From the NCBI GenBank assembly GCA_030710605.1, contig CP092869.1:11805425-11869424 (forward strand): a DNA stretch of 64,000 nt, written 5' to 3'. The position numbers and the translations under genes were made by a program. Origin of the DNA: Cordylochernes scorpioides. Its lineage: Eukaryota > Arthropoda > Arachnida > Pseudoscorpiones > Chernetidae. Under the pieces are notes generated by a model. It saw nothing but the letters and a program-made list of their open reading frames with translations, was not told the DNA's origin and ran no database searches. Shown here piece by piece: positions 23,251 through 35,163 of this stretch (within the stretch, counting starts at the first letter, position 1; each line of letters opens with the position of its first letter).

Positions 23251-24300
23251 CTCATTCTCAACATGGTTCATCTATTGCTGCTCTAACATCATTGACAGAA
23301 ATATGTTCCAAGGATTACTCAAATAGATTTCACAGGAACATTTCTTTCATCTCAAGTTTTCTCTTGAAATTTCTTCCAAATATCTACCAGGAAGAGCTTC
23401 CACTAACATTCTTACAATCCATTGACAAGTCCTGGCAGATATTTGCACTTGTACATCTAGAAATAGATTCAACCTGTCCTCACCATTTGGGAGAATCACA
23501 AACAGTTTCTCGCATCTTCTTCAGCTATCTTTCCTGAGACATTGGATACAGACATATATGCTTCCTGTACTGAACCACTTCAACCCTACCTCTAGACTCC
23601 CAGACTCAACCTCATCATGGAACTTCCTGATCAACTAGTTCTTCTCAACAATCAACTAAACAAATGGTTAAAAACGCTTGACACTAGTCCATACTAATTT
23701 CTATTGTTGTCCTTTTGATATTTTTTTGATGAGTAGTATAATTTTTTAAAATTATTATTTAAATTTCTTATTTTTTACTATTTTACTAATATAAATAATA
23801 TAAACCTTTGTGATTTTTTGAAGAATAAATATTCCTTTTCATATCATGTTTGTGTGAAATTTATTTCAATATTCTTTTATACTATTTACTATCTATTTTT
23901 AGTTTTGCATATTCAATATTTACTAGGGAATTTCATTCAAATACAATGAATACGAACATTAAATCAAATATTTCTCAATATTTTCTGAATATATATTAAT
24001 ATTTATTATTAGAACTTGAAAACCATTTTAGATAAGCAACTTTTAAAATTACTTCTAGTTCAAATTATCAAATTTTAAAATTCATTGTTCAATATATTGC
24101 TGAAGAGAGAGGGCAAACCCTCAAAATATTCAGAGAAAAGGTTTTTTTTTATTCCACAATTCCAAGTATGCTCTGTTTATATAGATATTTCATTTTTACT
24201 AAATTCAGTGTCCTAATTCTATTCAAAATAAAAATATTATTATATCTATTTTAATACAAAACAATTACACTCTATCTATATTTTAAAAATAAGGCTTATT
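23251..24300. other. Non-coding spacer
   Basis: Mostly AT-rich sequence with no supportable gene. A 98-codon open frame at 23,241-23,537 has low-complexity composition and no recognisable motif. It may be further decayed LINE sequence. Confidence 0.4.
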
Positions 24301-24565
24301 TTGGATTTAAATATGATTATTTATTTACCGATATTTCGATGGATCAATCTTCCATCTTTTACGAGGTGTTTTGCAGTGAAGCACGCAGCAGGTCGCGCGC
24401 CCCAGGTTTGCCACTAGACGTCTTCTAAGCTTATTGGGGCGATGAACCATCTAATATATACAATCTAAACAGAGTAAATATAATCAAAATAAAAGTGATA
24501 TATGTAAATGACTATTGAAATTAATAAAATCTATATATATAAAATGAGAGGGCTAAAGGGCTTTT

Positions 24566-24720
24566 ATATATAAAACAAACTTCTACAGTCCTTACTGCGA
24601 TGAAAAATATATATATTGGGAGGGCTTGGCTTATCATTAGCAAACCCTTCCAGCGGTTTTGCCAATTAAATCCACCAGAACGCTTCTTAGAGCCCTAATA
24701 CTGTATTGTATATAAAAGAC
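24566..24720 (-). repeat. Small interspersed repeat, inverted relative to 60.7 kb
   Basis: Reads on the minus strand like 60,690-60,820: a segment beginning near AATACAGTATTAGAG, through GGCGAAACCGCTGGGAGGG-like sequence, to CATCGCAGTAAGGAC. Related pieces are at 60,295-60,470 and 62,285-62,390. The family carries short inverted CTTACTGC/GCAGTAAG ends, as in a MITE. Confidence 0.6.
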
Positions 24721-25464
24721 ACATTTGTGCATGAATCATTTCATTTAAATATATATATATATTTAAAGCAAATATAATCTATTATGATCGTGCAACTGCA
24801 CCTTTCAGAGGGCTTGTTTAATATATCGGAAAATATCAAAAACCTATTTCCATTTTATAATTTTGGACAAAATTTCTTGTTTATAAATCAAGAATGTTCA
24901 ATCACATAAGAAATTCTCGATTTTGGCCTTCGTCCATGTGGTCCAGCTTAACCAAAACGACAAAAATGTGGTATAGAAGATTCCTGATTAAACAAAGGCC
25001 ATTTGTCAATTTGTCCATATTGAAAAAGAGAATTATTATATAAAGCGTTATTACACTAGGATTGAATATATATATGTAGTAATGTGGTTTATGCTGTTGG
25101 ATGAATGTAGTGTGGCATGTTGGTTTAAAGCAGTCGTGGTAATTAAGTGATGGGTAGTAAGGACACACAGTAGACTGGATCCAGAGGCCCCGTGAGGAAA
25201 TAGATCAGGAAGGAAAGATAGAAGGTCCGAGAACAACCCCTAGAACAACTGGTGTCAAGACCAACTCGGTGAGAACTGTCCCTTGATCATCAGATTCGAC
25301 GCTTTTAAACCGATTTGAGTAAGATAAATCCCCTGAGAGAAAATGAAGCTTTGACACTTGTTTACCAAGGGGGTTGTTTTTTAACCCAGCTATCTTCCCT
25401 CTTTTCTTGTACTCCCACAAAGGACATTATATATATAAATTTCCGAATATTATTATATATATAT
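24721..25464. other. Non-coding spacer left of X2
   Basis: AT-rich; contains a perfect A/T palindrome around 24,746-24,767. No gene or known repeat recognised. Confidence 0.4.
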
Positions 25465-25898
25465 CAAGAATTTTGTTTATTTGAAAAAAAAAAAAACGTA
25501 TTACCTATACTGATGTAAAAAGAAGCATTTCAAAGTAAAATATATCTAAGTGAATCAGTAGCAGCAAGTTCTGCGAGTAGCTTATGGTCAAACTCTCTAA
25601 TTCGAGTTATGAAAGAATCAAAGCAAGAACAAAGTACTGTTATATGTTACTTTGTTGCCATATTCTAGCTAAAAATTAATAAATATTCAGTTGGTATGAA
25701 AGATGTATATGATGATATCATGGTTCATCAACAGTTACAATGCATTCCAAGAATCCAATCTCTCAGTTGTAAATTGCTATAGTTGTTTGTCTATATGAGT
25801 ATTTTTGTTATGGCTTACTGTTTAGGTGTGAGGTGATGCAGAACATATTAGGTACATTATTTTCGTAACTCTAGATTCTCTTTGTCAGAATAAGATGT

Positions 25899-26168
25899 AT
25901 GGCAAGCGAATTGAGATTTGTCTTTAAGGGGTTACATCGTGTATTGTATTACCTGCATTCTACGATATATAATCGATTTTCTTTAGCAGCATCTTCTGAT
26001 CAACGGCTATATGATGAAGGTGAACGCGATTGGCTGAGAATCCCACCAATCAGTAAGGAAGAAACCCATCTAGCTATCAGTGATCTCATACTCCCTGTTG
26101 TTGACAGTGGCTGTTGGATGATGTTCCCTGTATGTTACTTGTTATCCAAAATACACGAAGGTAAATAA
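25899..26168 (+). other. Conserved open frame of unknown status
   Basis: 89 codons starting MASELRFVFKGLHRVLYYLH. A GTAAAT donor-like site follows the last codons (AAG|GTAAAT at ~26,159), so it could be an exon. The homologous stretch at ~433-690 is interrupted by indels, which argues against coding constraint. I do not recognise the product. Confidence 0.2.
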
Positions 26169-26357
26169 AGAATTGTCCAACAGAGATCCTCACCTATGTC
26201 GTGTGTTTATTTGACCATCTTTTACAGTGTAGCTATATAACAATATTCTCAATTTTAATAATCATTTATGATTCTTGAATTTCGTACATATATGGGAGCA
26301 CTTATTATTATTTTTAGGGATTATTCTCAAAGATTGCTGATTTTTGAATGTGGATAT

Positions 26358-26578
26358 TGTTGTAATGTGTAAGAGTTGTCTGAACAAACTCGCTACGACC
26401 TACAAGTTGAACTGAATGTTTATTCAATCTAGCAATCTTCTTATATACAAGATAGAAATAAAAAGGAAATAATTTACATAAGTTTTTTTTAAAACAATTG
26501 ACAAATGGAATAATTTTGCATAGTTAACAATAGGTAACAATTATAACACTTAACATAGGTTATTTACATATCACAACA
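26358..26578 (-). repeat. 3' LTR of gypsy C
   Basis: Left LTR in window orientation. It differs from 30,552-30,773 at a C/T (~26,400), an A/G (~26,457) and one base in a T run. Confidence 0.92.
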
Positions 26579-26592
26579 TGTTTCCCCTCTGC
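26579..26592 (-). promoter_or_regulatory. Polypurine tract of gypsy C
   Basis: On the minus strand GCAGAGGGGAAACA abuts the 3' LTR, the expected plus-strand primer site. Confidence 0.75.
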
Positions 26593-26681
26593 TACAACAA
26601 TTAAAGAATGTCAGGAATCTAGAAAACCATCAACTAACAGATCAGGCAAACCAAAAGGCGGTTGACATGCCTCCCTTCTGC

Positions 26682-28103
26682 TTAAAAACAAAATCTTTGT
26701 GGTTTTCTTAACTCTCTTCCAAATCTTGAAAACCGGGGCCCTCCGGATGGTTCTGGTGAATTCCCAGCGGATGTAGTCGCGCCTTCCCTCTGGTCAAAAT
26801 TGGTCTCTTCACTTGACCGCTGTATCGGGGCTGTGGATGACTCGCCCATCGTTGGACTGTCGCACTGCGGATGTTGAGCTTCTGGGGAGGCGGTAATTGG
26901 TTCTGAAGACAACTGGCTTTTTTCGTTGACTCCATCCCTTGGCCTAATAAATTGTTGATTTCTTATCAACCTATTTCCCGATGGTGTCACAACTTCAAAG
27001 CTCTGAGGAGAATCAGCCTGCGCTGAAATCTTCACCGGTGTCCATGTCTCCCTTGGATGTATTTGACACCATGCATCCTCTCCTACATTGACCTTGGGAT
27101 AGCTTTTACTATTTCTGTCATACTGCTCTTTCATCGAGCTCTGTCTTTTTCTTTTGGCATTCTCTATACTTCTCCAATTAGTTTGATAGGGTCTATATAG
27201 CGGTGTAATTCTGGGGATCTGACATCGAAGGCTCCTCGATAAACATAGCTGTGCGGGTGACGGTAGGTCATTTTTTGGTGTATTCCTATATGCCAGAATA
27301 GCCAGATATGAGTCCGACCCTTCATCTCTACATTTAATTAGTTGATTTTTTATTGTTTGAATGTTTCTCTCGGCCAGACCATTAGATCTATGAAGGTGTG
27401 GACTTGAAAATAGCTGTTTTATACCCCATCTTATACAGAAGTCAGTCATAATCTCAGAGCGAAACGGTGGTCCGTTGTCGGACATCATGGTTTCCGGAAT
27501 CCCGAATCGTGCAAATGTTTCTCTCAATTTATTTTTTACATTAATCGCCGTAGGTGGTTCCAATGTAAAGACCTCCGGGTAGCCACTATATCTGTCGACC
27601 ACTAACAAATGGGGCTTTTTCTGAATATAAAATATGTCCAATGATATTGTCTGCCATGGATAATCTGGAACTGGGAAAGGTTTTAACGGCTGCCGTATTT
27701 TTGATTTCTGATGTTTTTGACAAATTTCACAATTTTTTACTTTTTCAGCAATGTCGATGGACATTCTCGGCCAAAATAAAGATTCTCGCGCCAAACCCTG
27801 AATAGCAGATATCCCTTGGTGCGATTGGTGCAACAATTTAAGCATATTGTTCCTTTGTGTCTTCGGAATCACTATGGCCGATCCTATACATAATAGATCA
27901 TTCCATAAATATAAACGGTGTCTGAAATCGAAAAATACTTTGGCATCTTCATCGACGTCTTTTTTGCATATAGGCCATCCCTCAATCACATAATCGATTA
28001 CTTTAACCAAAGCAGGATCCTCTCGGGTATCTTTCTGCATCGCTAACCAGTTTTTCGTCCGAGATATTAACACGTACCATCTTGACCATTCTTTTGTCTT
28101 CAA
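26682..28103 (-). pseudogene. Integrase of gypsy C
   Basis: This open frame of 473 codons is the longest in the window. It holds the HHCC zinc domain (HQSHQG near residue 92, CEICQ near residue 126) and the D,D,E core (D in SLDIFYI, D in SDNGPPF, E in NGLAERN). The C-terminal region reads YDRNSKSYP and PSGNRLIRNQQFIRP. Integrase motifs are complete, but the frame is disconnected from the upstream RNase H by a break between 28,252 and 28,103, so it cannot be made as part of Pol. The last ~80 residues are proline/serine-rich. Confidence 0.85.
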
Positions 28104-29094
28104 GAAAAAGGCGTTGGTAGTTCGTCCATGGGGTGAGTATCCCTGGATAGGGTATCAGCCACAATCAAGTATTTTCCTGGTTTGTACTGCAATTTGAAGT
28201 CAAATGCTATAAGCTTCATTACTAATCTTTGTAGACGCGGAGATATATCACTCAGCGGTTTTTTTGACTAGAGGCAATAAAGGCTGGTGATCCGTCTGGA
28301 CAACGAAAGTGTGTCCTGACAATAGATATTCGAACTTTTTTGCATCCATAATAAATACTCAGTAACTCCTTCTCAATCTGAGAGTACTGTTTCTGCGAGT
28401 CGCTAAATGACGCGGATGCGAATGCTAGAGGTCGATCTTCCTGTAGCAGAGCAGCTCCCATTGCATCTTTGCTGGCATCACACTGCAAAATCAGCATCTT
28501 GTTTTTGTCAAAATGTGCCAACGAAGGAGCATTCCTCACGCATTCCTTAATATGATCGAATTCCCCATCCTGTTTAGGCCCCCAATGCCAGACAACATTC
28601 TTTCTTAATATTCCTCTTATATTGGATGTGGACGCAGCTAAATTTGGAATGAATTTTCCCAAGTAATTATAAAGACCCATGATTCTTTGCAGCGACTTTT
28701 TATCCTCTGGCCTTTTAAAGGTAATTAATTTATCAATCTTATTTGGCTCTGGATCAATTCCATTTTGTGATATCAAATGGCCCAAGAAACGAACCTTCGT
28801 TAGACATATTTGAGCCTTTGTTAAATCAAATGGCAATCGGTTATATCTGAATTTGCCAAATGGCGTGGTCATCACCAACAGATCTCTGCATTCCTTTGCA
28901 ACCGGAATATGCCAATAGGCTGATTTCACGTCTAACACGGTATAATACTTAGCTTTGGGTATCTCGTGCAATAGTTCAGCTGGAGCCGGAGTCTGGAAAT
29001 GTCTTCCCACAAGGGCCTCATTTAATTTCCGAGGATCCAGGCATATTCTGATTTGACCAGATTTTTTTTTACAACGACCATAGGATGAGACCAC
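28104..29094 (-). pseudogene. Reverse transcriptase and RNase H of gypsy C, catalytic box deleted
   Basis: The frame 29,094-28,252 carries RT motifs from the fingers (ICLDPRKLNEAL) and palm (YYTVLDVKSAYWHI, FGKFRYNRLPF). It then jumps directly to LTKVRFLGHLIS at ~28,815. The segment that should contain the YxDD catalytic box, roughly 60 residues in relatives, is missing without loss of frame. RNase H follows with QCDAS and IEKELLS. A frameshift near 28,335 disrupts its end, and the rest of RNase H lies in another frame down to 28,104. Confidence 0.85.
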
Positions 29095-29777
29095 TCTGTT
29101 TCATGATATATTTTTGTTACGATTCCTTGCTTCACCATCTTTTCCAATTCAGACTGAACTTCGGCTCCGAAGCTTGTTGGGATGCGCCTGGGAGGGACTT
29201 GCACAGGAGAATATTCAGGCTTTGTGTAAATCTTACATTCCGAGTTGATTAATCCTACTCCTTGAAATACTTCGTGGTATTGTTCGAGGATTTTTTGAGT
29301 TTCAGAACACAATTTCATTTCATCCGTGTTTATATGATTAATTCGCCTCAATATTTCAAGCTTCTCGCAAGTATCGCCCGTGATAAGTGTCTGCGCTTCA
29401 ACATCGGCTACGATAAATTCAAACATTCCTTTCTTTTCACCATATTGGCATAGCACATTGCATTTGCCGACGATAGGCAATTCTGTATTTCCATATGCGA
29501 ACGCCTTTAATGACGTGGGTCTGATTTCTGGTCTTGATGGCCATTGGTTTATTACTTTATGAGGAAGCACATTTATCTGTGCGCCAGTGTCCAAATGTAC
29601 CGTGGTCTTCTTGCCATTAATTATTATTGTCGCGGACCACTTGTTCGACCGAACAGTCTTTACAGCAACTTCATTTAGATTTATCTGGTCACAGGATTCC
29701 CCAGCTTCACTTTCCGCTAAGAGATTTCTTATACGTTTTGTTAGGCAAACTACTGAGAAATGATTGGTTTTCCGCAT
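29022..29777 (-). pseudogene. Protease and start of RT, gypsy C
   Basis: The frame continues the second zinc knuckle (NHFSVVC), then the aspartic protease signature LDTGAQINVLP at ~29,600, and the RT N-terminal region up to MVVVKK. An indel in a long A run at ~29,065 breaks the frame before ICLDP. Confidence 0.8.
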
Positions 29778-30505
29778 GCATTACATTTCTTACCATATGC
29801 TGGACACTTTCCATACTTGTGTCGTTGTCCACACCACTTACATGGTTCTATTATTCTTTCTCTTCTCGGGTTTATACCGCTTGGTCCTGCTTCTGCATTT
29901 TCCATTCGAATTGTATCTTTCACCCAATTACGTTTTTCAATTTTTTCAATCATTTTTTGCTCATTCAACGATGCTACTTGTGAACATGTTGACTCGGAGA
30001 TCATAGCTATCGAAATTGCCCTTGGTAGTGTCAACTGTGGATCTTCTAACAATTTTCTTTTCACTTCTCGGTCAAGTATTCCAATTATAAGGCGATCCCT
30101 TATGAGAGATTCTGTTAAATTCTCGAATTCACATTCTTGTGCCAGATGCTTTAATTCTGTGACAAATTACATGATTCCCTGCCTTTCCTTTTGTACACAG
30201 GTAAAAAATGCATTTCTCCTTTGAATCGTATTTTTGAAGGGCTTAAAATGGTTCGTAAACATATCAAGCATTTCCTTTACATTTGGGTAGGTATCATTTT
30301 CACTTATGTGAAATGTTTTGTATATCATCACTGTTTTCTCACCAGCAATATGCTTCAAGATTGCTCGCTGACGCACCAGCGGAATGCTTTCTAAATTTAC
30401 CGCTTTTGCAAAAATTTCAAACGACTCTCTACAGGTTTCCCATTTTTTTTCGTTGCTGTACGGGACAAATTCCGCCGGCGGCTTGATTCCTTCCATTCTA
30501 CTCAC
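29750..30505 (-). pseudogene. Gag of gypsy C
   Basis: A start at 30,505 lies about 45 bases inside the primer-binding site. Capsid-like sequence runs to a nonsense TAA at ~30,164, then continues in the same frame to 29,750. It includes a first zinc knuckle CKWCGQRHKYGKC and the first half of a second (CNACGK). The rest of the second knuckle is in the -1 frame after a run of four A residues near 29,766. That could be a decayed or programmed shift; a simple one-base loss is more likely. Confidence 0.8.
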
Positions 30506-30536
30506 TGTTGAATTAATCTGTTTTAATTCGATACTT

Positions 30537-30551
30537 TTGTCGACTGCGCCA
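30537..30551 (-). promoter_or_regulatory. Primer-binding site of gypsy C
   Basis: On the minus strand, immediately inside the 5' LTR, TGGCGCAGTCGACAA matches the type of site used by gypsy-group elements primed with tRNA-Ser. The tRNA identity is from memory of that group and untested here. Confidence 0.7.
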
Positions 30552-30773
30552 TGTTGTAATGTGTAAGAGTTGTCTGAACAAACTCGCTACGACTTACAAG
30601 TTGAACTGAATGTTTATTCAATCTAGCAATCTTCTTATATACAAGATAGAGATAAAAAGGAAATAATTTACATAAGTTTTTTTTTAAAACAATTGACAAA
30701 TGGAATAATTTTGCATAGTTAACAATAGGTAACAATTATAACACTTAACATAGGTTATTTACATATCACAACA
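30552..30773 (-). repeat. 5' LTR of gypsy C
   Basis: Right LTR in window orientation, 222 bases. It lies within tandem unit 1, so further copies occur at 34,942-35,163 and 39,329-39,550 without an element body. Confidence 0.92.
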
Positions 30774-31270
30774 GATATGTTGGCTATAAATAAAATTTTG
30801 ATATAAATGGGTAGAAATAGGTCTAATTAATGAATCATATAGTTTCGTAAAAATATCGCGACAGCCATAAAATTTAACTATCAAATAAGAAAGGCTCATT
30901 TTGGATTGAAATATACAGGTATAATTATTAGAAATTACGTTGAATATAACGTTTCTCTTTTAAAAATAAGTTTGTGAAAATATCAACTCCTCTAAATATA
31001 CTATCGAATAATTATACAAGGTCATGGAGACGAAATTCATAGATAAAATTCACAATCTTGGTATTGCTGGAATATAGGTTCTGTCATTAGACTCACATGC
31101 AGTTGAAGAGGTGGTCTGGTGAGACCTCTTTGGTCCATTGTCATAATGTCCATAAATCATGGAGCCTTATGGTTCAGATCGTTGAAATATAAATAATAAA
31201 CCTGTTTACTTTCTATCCAAGATATTTCTACTTGAGTGAAATAAATAATGTTATTTTTTAAGATTAGTCA

Positions 31271-31945
31271 GAGTTCCCTTTTTATTAAGCAAAACAAGGA
31301 TAGTCTGATTATTTCAGCATTTACAAAGTTGATCCTGTGTCAATGTTTTTGGAAGGAGTTGTGATGATCCAAATTACTCCTAGATACCAAACAGGCTCCT
31401 TCTACTTGATGGTACATTAATGAAACTTAATTATTTGGTTAATTTCATTTCTCGAGTGGGAGAAAAGTATTGAAATTGAATTTTGAGGGTTCATTTATAT
31501 TAGATTTCTTTTAAACTATATCTCTTCATATATAAATTTGACTTTTTAATAAGCAACAAGAATAGTCTGATTATTTCTGCATTTACAAAGTTGATCCTTT
31601 TGTCAATATGTTTTTGAAAGGAGTTGTGATGATCCAAATTACTTCTATATATCGAACACTGTCCTTCCACCTGATGGTACATTAATGAAACTTAGCTATT
31701 TGGTTAATTTCATTTATTGGGTGTGAGAAAAGTATTGAATTTGAATTTTGAGGGTTCATTTAGATTATCTTTCTTTCAAACTATATCTCTTCATATATAA
31801 AGTCTTCGAGAAGTTTTTGTGAATTGTTTCTTTGTTATATGCAGAGAATAGAATTTTTGTGTCATCAGCAAAGAAGTTCAGTTTTGTTCCTTCATAACGA
31901 AAAGAAATCAGATCATTAATTAATATGTAAGATAACATAGGACCA
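31271..31945 (-). pseudogene. LINE reverse transcriptase remnant with local tandem duplication (unit 1)
   Basis: On the minus strand GPMLSYILINDL precedes FADDT (encoded at 31,861-31,875), followed by the NSFQKHIDKR-type segment. A 262-bp period makes the latter segment occur twice (about 31,271-31,532 and 31,533-31,800). X1 has one copy, so this local duplication arose in X2. Equivalent stretches are at ~35,660-36,335 and ~40,048-40,723. Confidence 0.65.
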
Positions 31946-32209
31946 GTAAAAATATAATTGAAAAATCATTAATATCTAAACATTAGTCTAGCTAGCTTAT
32001 TTATATTATATATATTATATTAATAGATGTTAACTGAAGGAAACATTCAACAGATGAATCTTGCAGGATTTATTATTATACACATATTGTATATAAATCT
32101 TTTTTTGTTTTCGTGTCTAATGAAGAGCCTTAGATGTCTCCATACATCTCTATTATAGCAGTTGCAAGGTCCTCTAACTTGGGTGTGTAAAGCTGCTGTT
32201 CTGCGTATA

Positions 32210-33530
32210 CGAGGTGTGTTCAAAAGGTATCGCGACTTTTGAATTTTCGCGGGTTACGTATATTCGAATTTCGATCTTTTTGTGGCTTTATGTTGGTACT
32301 CATGTCTCTCACTTATGCCGACAAGCTCGGCCATTTTGAATGTTCACTTAATTGTTGACAGATGCTTTGCTTGCAGGTGTTTTGGATCGTCTTCGATTTT
32401 TACCTATTAAAAAAAATGGATCAAAGAACCTGTATCAAATTTTGTGTGAAAAACGAAATTATGTGCGCGGATGCATTCCGAATGTTGACTGTGGAATACG
32501 GAGAAGCTACCTTGGACCGAAGCAACGTTTATCGGTGGTACAAAATGCTCTCAGAAGGCCGAGAAGATGTGAACGACGAAGTGCGTGCCTGACGCCCGAA
32601 AACTTCAACAACAGACGAAAAAAATAATGAAGTGGAGAAAATGATATTGGCCAATCGTCGAATCACCGTTAGAGAAGTTGCTGAGGACCTAAACATATCG
32701 ATTTGCTCGTGCCATTCGATTTTTATCAATGATTTGGGCATGAGACTGGTCGCCGCGAAATTCGTACTAAAATTGCTCAATTGCGACCAAAAACAGCATC
32801 ACATGAACATTGCTAATGAGATTTTGGACTCTGTCCGCGACGACCCAAATTTGCTCCAGAAGGTCATAACTGGTGACGTAGTGTGGGTTTATGGTTATGA
32901 CGTGGAAACCAAAGCTCAATCATCTCAATGAAAGCTGCCGCACGAACCAAGACCGAAAAAAGCGCGCCAAGTTCGGTCGAATGTGAAAGTTTTGCTGACA
33001 GTTTTCTTCGATTGCAGGGGCGTGGTGCATCATGAGTTCTTGCCACAGGGTAGAACGGTCAATAAGGAATATTACCTGCAAGTTTTGCGCAATTTGCGCG
33101 AAGCAATCCGCCAGAAATGCCCGGATTTGTGGAAGAACAAAAATTGGCTTTTGCACCACGATAACGCCCCTGCTCACACATCGTTGCTTGTGCGCGACCT
33201 TTTGGCCAAAACGAATACACTAATGATGCCGCAGCCACCGTATTCCCCAGATCTGGCACCCTGTGACTTTTTCTTGTTCCCTAAACTGAAGAGGTCCATG
33301 AAAGGATGACGTTACGCTACGCTTGACGAGATAAAGACGGCATCGAAGGAGGAGCTGAAAAAGATTTTAAAAATGATTTTTTGAAGTGCTTCGAAGATTG
33401 GAAAAACCGTTGGTACAAGTGTATAATATCTCATGGGGATTACTTTGAAGGGGACAAAATAGGCATTCATGAATAAATAAATAATTTTTGAAAAAACACA
33501 AAAGTCGCGATACCTTTTGAACACGCCTCG
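32210..33530 (+). mobile_element. mariner element, unit 1
   Basis: 1,321 bases with ~31-bp terminal inverted repeats beginning CGAGG(T/C)GTGTTCAAAAGG, flanked by TA at 32,208-32,209 and 33,531-33,532. X1 lacks the insertion (~5,055). The transposase gene is broken. The end sequences resemble those of the mori/cecropia type of mariner. Confidence 0.93.
32416..33480 (+). pseudogene. mariner transposase, unit 1
   Basis: One frame from the ATG at 32,416 carries an N-terminal helix-turn-helix region (DRSNVYRWYKMLSEGRED) and the catalytic domain with TGDVVWVYGYD, HHDNAPAH and YSPDLAPCDFFLF. The last two aspartates have 34 residues between them, the D,D34D spacing. Nonsense codons are at 32,590-32,592, 32,929-32,931 and, only in this unit, 33,307-33,309. 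A frameshift near 33,357 moves the C-terminus into another frame. The glutamate usually following the first aspartate (GDE) is replaced by valine. Confidence 0.9.
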
Positions 33531-34503
33531 TATGTAAAATATCTGAGGTTATCGTGTACAATGAAGAGCTCGGATGTCTTCATACATATCTATTACAGAA
33601 GTCGCAATGTTCTCTATCTTGTTTGTGTAAAACATCTGTTCTGAGTCTATGTGAATTTTCTGCAAGGCTGATAATATTTAATATATTTATGATATATAAA
33701 TGACCCTCTACATAACAATTGATTGTACATACAGGAACTATGTTGAACCTGTTGTTGAACAGTACCTGATAAAGTTATTTTGTATTGGAACTTGTCATTG
33801 AAGAACAGCCTGCACTCAATATTGACGAGGGCCATTAGTCTAAAACGCATAGTTAATTGGATCCTATAGTTAATCAAGTAGATACTTTTCCAGAAGTCCA
33901 GGTTAATGAAATAAATCCCAACGATTAGTTCATATTTATTCTGACACATGACCTAAGCCTTCAGCTACTTTCATCTCCACGAGATATAGGATGCATATGT
34001 CCTTAATTTAACGATGTAATCTCAGTACAATTTCATATTTTTGTTCTATTTTATAATCATTGTATTATTCTTCCTCTTTCTTATCTCCGCTCAATCATAT
34101 TAGGGTATCAAGCTTGTAGAGCTTGAGCCTTGACAACCCTCATGATTGAGTTAATAAGATTGCGTCTTCCTTTGTCATTAAGACTGGGAGCACTACTTAG
34201 TGGCAGGCCGACTTAGCTCCAAAGAAATGGCCGCCTCTGACATGAGGAATAAAAACCATGTGCAGCGCTTCTAGCATGGAGTATAAACGCTGCTCATCCT
34301 GTATCTCTGGGTTAGGAGCCCTTACAGGGTACTATCAGCCGGGTCAGCTGAGCCCAGGTTTGTTTAGCGAGCTTTTTACTGCTCCCCTCCTCCTTTTCAT
34401 CCGGCTTGGAACCGGCAAAGGCGGAGTTAAAATCATTGTAAATATGTTAAAGAGAAAAATGAATGCAACAGGACTCATATCGTATCCAGGTTCTACTTAT
34501 CAA

Positions 34504-35163
34504 GTTAAATTCTCGAATTCACATTCTTGTGCCAGATGCTTTAATTCTGTGACAAATTACATGATTCCCTGCCTTTCCTTTTGTACACAGGTAAAAATGC
34601 ATTTCTCCTTTGAATCGTATTTTTGAAGGGCTTAAAATGGTTCGTAAACATATCAAGCATTACCTTTACATTTGGGTAGGTATCATTTTCACTTATGTGA
34701 AATGTTTTGTATATCATCACTGTTTTCTCACCAGCAATATGCTTCAAGATTGCTCGCTGACGCACCAGCGGAATGCTTTCTAAATTTACCGCTTTTGCAA
34801 AAATTTCAAACGACTCTCTACAGGTTTCCCATTTTTTTTTCGTTGCTGTACGGGACAAATTCCGCCGGCGGCTTGATTCCTTCCATTCTACTCACTGTTG
34901 AATTAATCTGTTTTAATTCGATACTTTTGTCGACTGCGCCATGTTGTAATGTGTAAGAGTTGTCTGAACAAACTCGCTACGACTTACAAGTTGAACTGAA
35001 TGTTTATTCAATCTAGCAATCTTCTTATATACAAGATAGAGATAAAAAGGAAATAATTTACATAGGTTTTTTTTTAAAACAATTGACAAATGGAATAATT
35101 TTGCATAGTTAACAATAGGTAACAATTATAACACTTAACATAGGTTATTTACATATCACAACA
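34504..35163 (-). pseudogene. Gypsy C gag fragment plus 5' LTR, unit 2
   Basis: Amplified copy of 30,114-30,773. Gag N-terminus at 34,858-34,541 is shifted by a T-run indel; the LTR is at 34,942-35,163. It has no pol, so it is not an independent insertion. Confidence 0.9.

Larger units (their letters stand above)
26358..30773 (-). mobile_element. Ty3/gypsy element C, minus strand, with target duplication
   Basis: LTRs of ~221 bases at 26,358-26,578 and 30,552-30,773 begin TGTTGT and end ACAACA. The 5-bp target GATAT flanks the element at 26,353-26,357 and 30,774-30,778. X1 has the uninterrupted flank near 880-905. Gag, protease, RT, RNase H and integrase follow in order on the minus strand. 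The LTRs show about three differences, so the insertion is young. Despite that, pol has frameshifts and an internal RT deletion that removes the catalytic box. The element is therefore non-autonomous. Confidence 0.93.
30114..34503. repeat. Tandem unit 1 of a 4.39 kb triplication
   Basis: 4,390 bases starting GTTAAATTCTCG inside gypsy C gag and ending ACTTATCAA in the composite repeat block. It contains part of gag, the 5' LTR, X2 flank, LINE RT remnant, mariner and truncated block. Units 2 and 3 follow head to tail, nearly identical. Confidence 0.95.

Noticed and set aside
23241-23537. 98-codon frame in the spacer
   Set aside because: No recognisable motif and no conserved copy to test; probably chance or LINE decay.
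29627-30224. Plus-strand frames of 118 and 154 codons opposite gypsy C gag
   Set aside because: Antisense of a recognisable gag gene; F/H/C-rich products typical of antisense frames.
32352-32627. Plus-strand 91-codon frame at the mariner start and other frames overlapping the transposase
   Set aside because: Out-of-frame overlaps of the transposase gene, repeated exactly in each tandem unit.
33647-33949. Minus-strand 100-codon frame repeated at 38,036-38,338 and 42,424-42,726
   Set aside because: Falls in the composite repeat block, which is non-coding; broken in blocks A, B and D.
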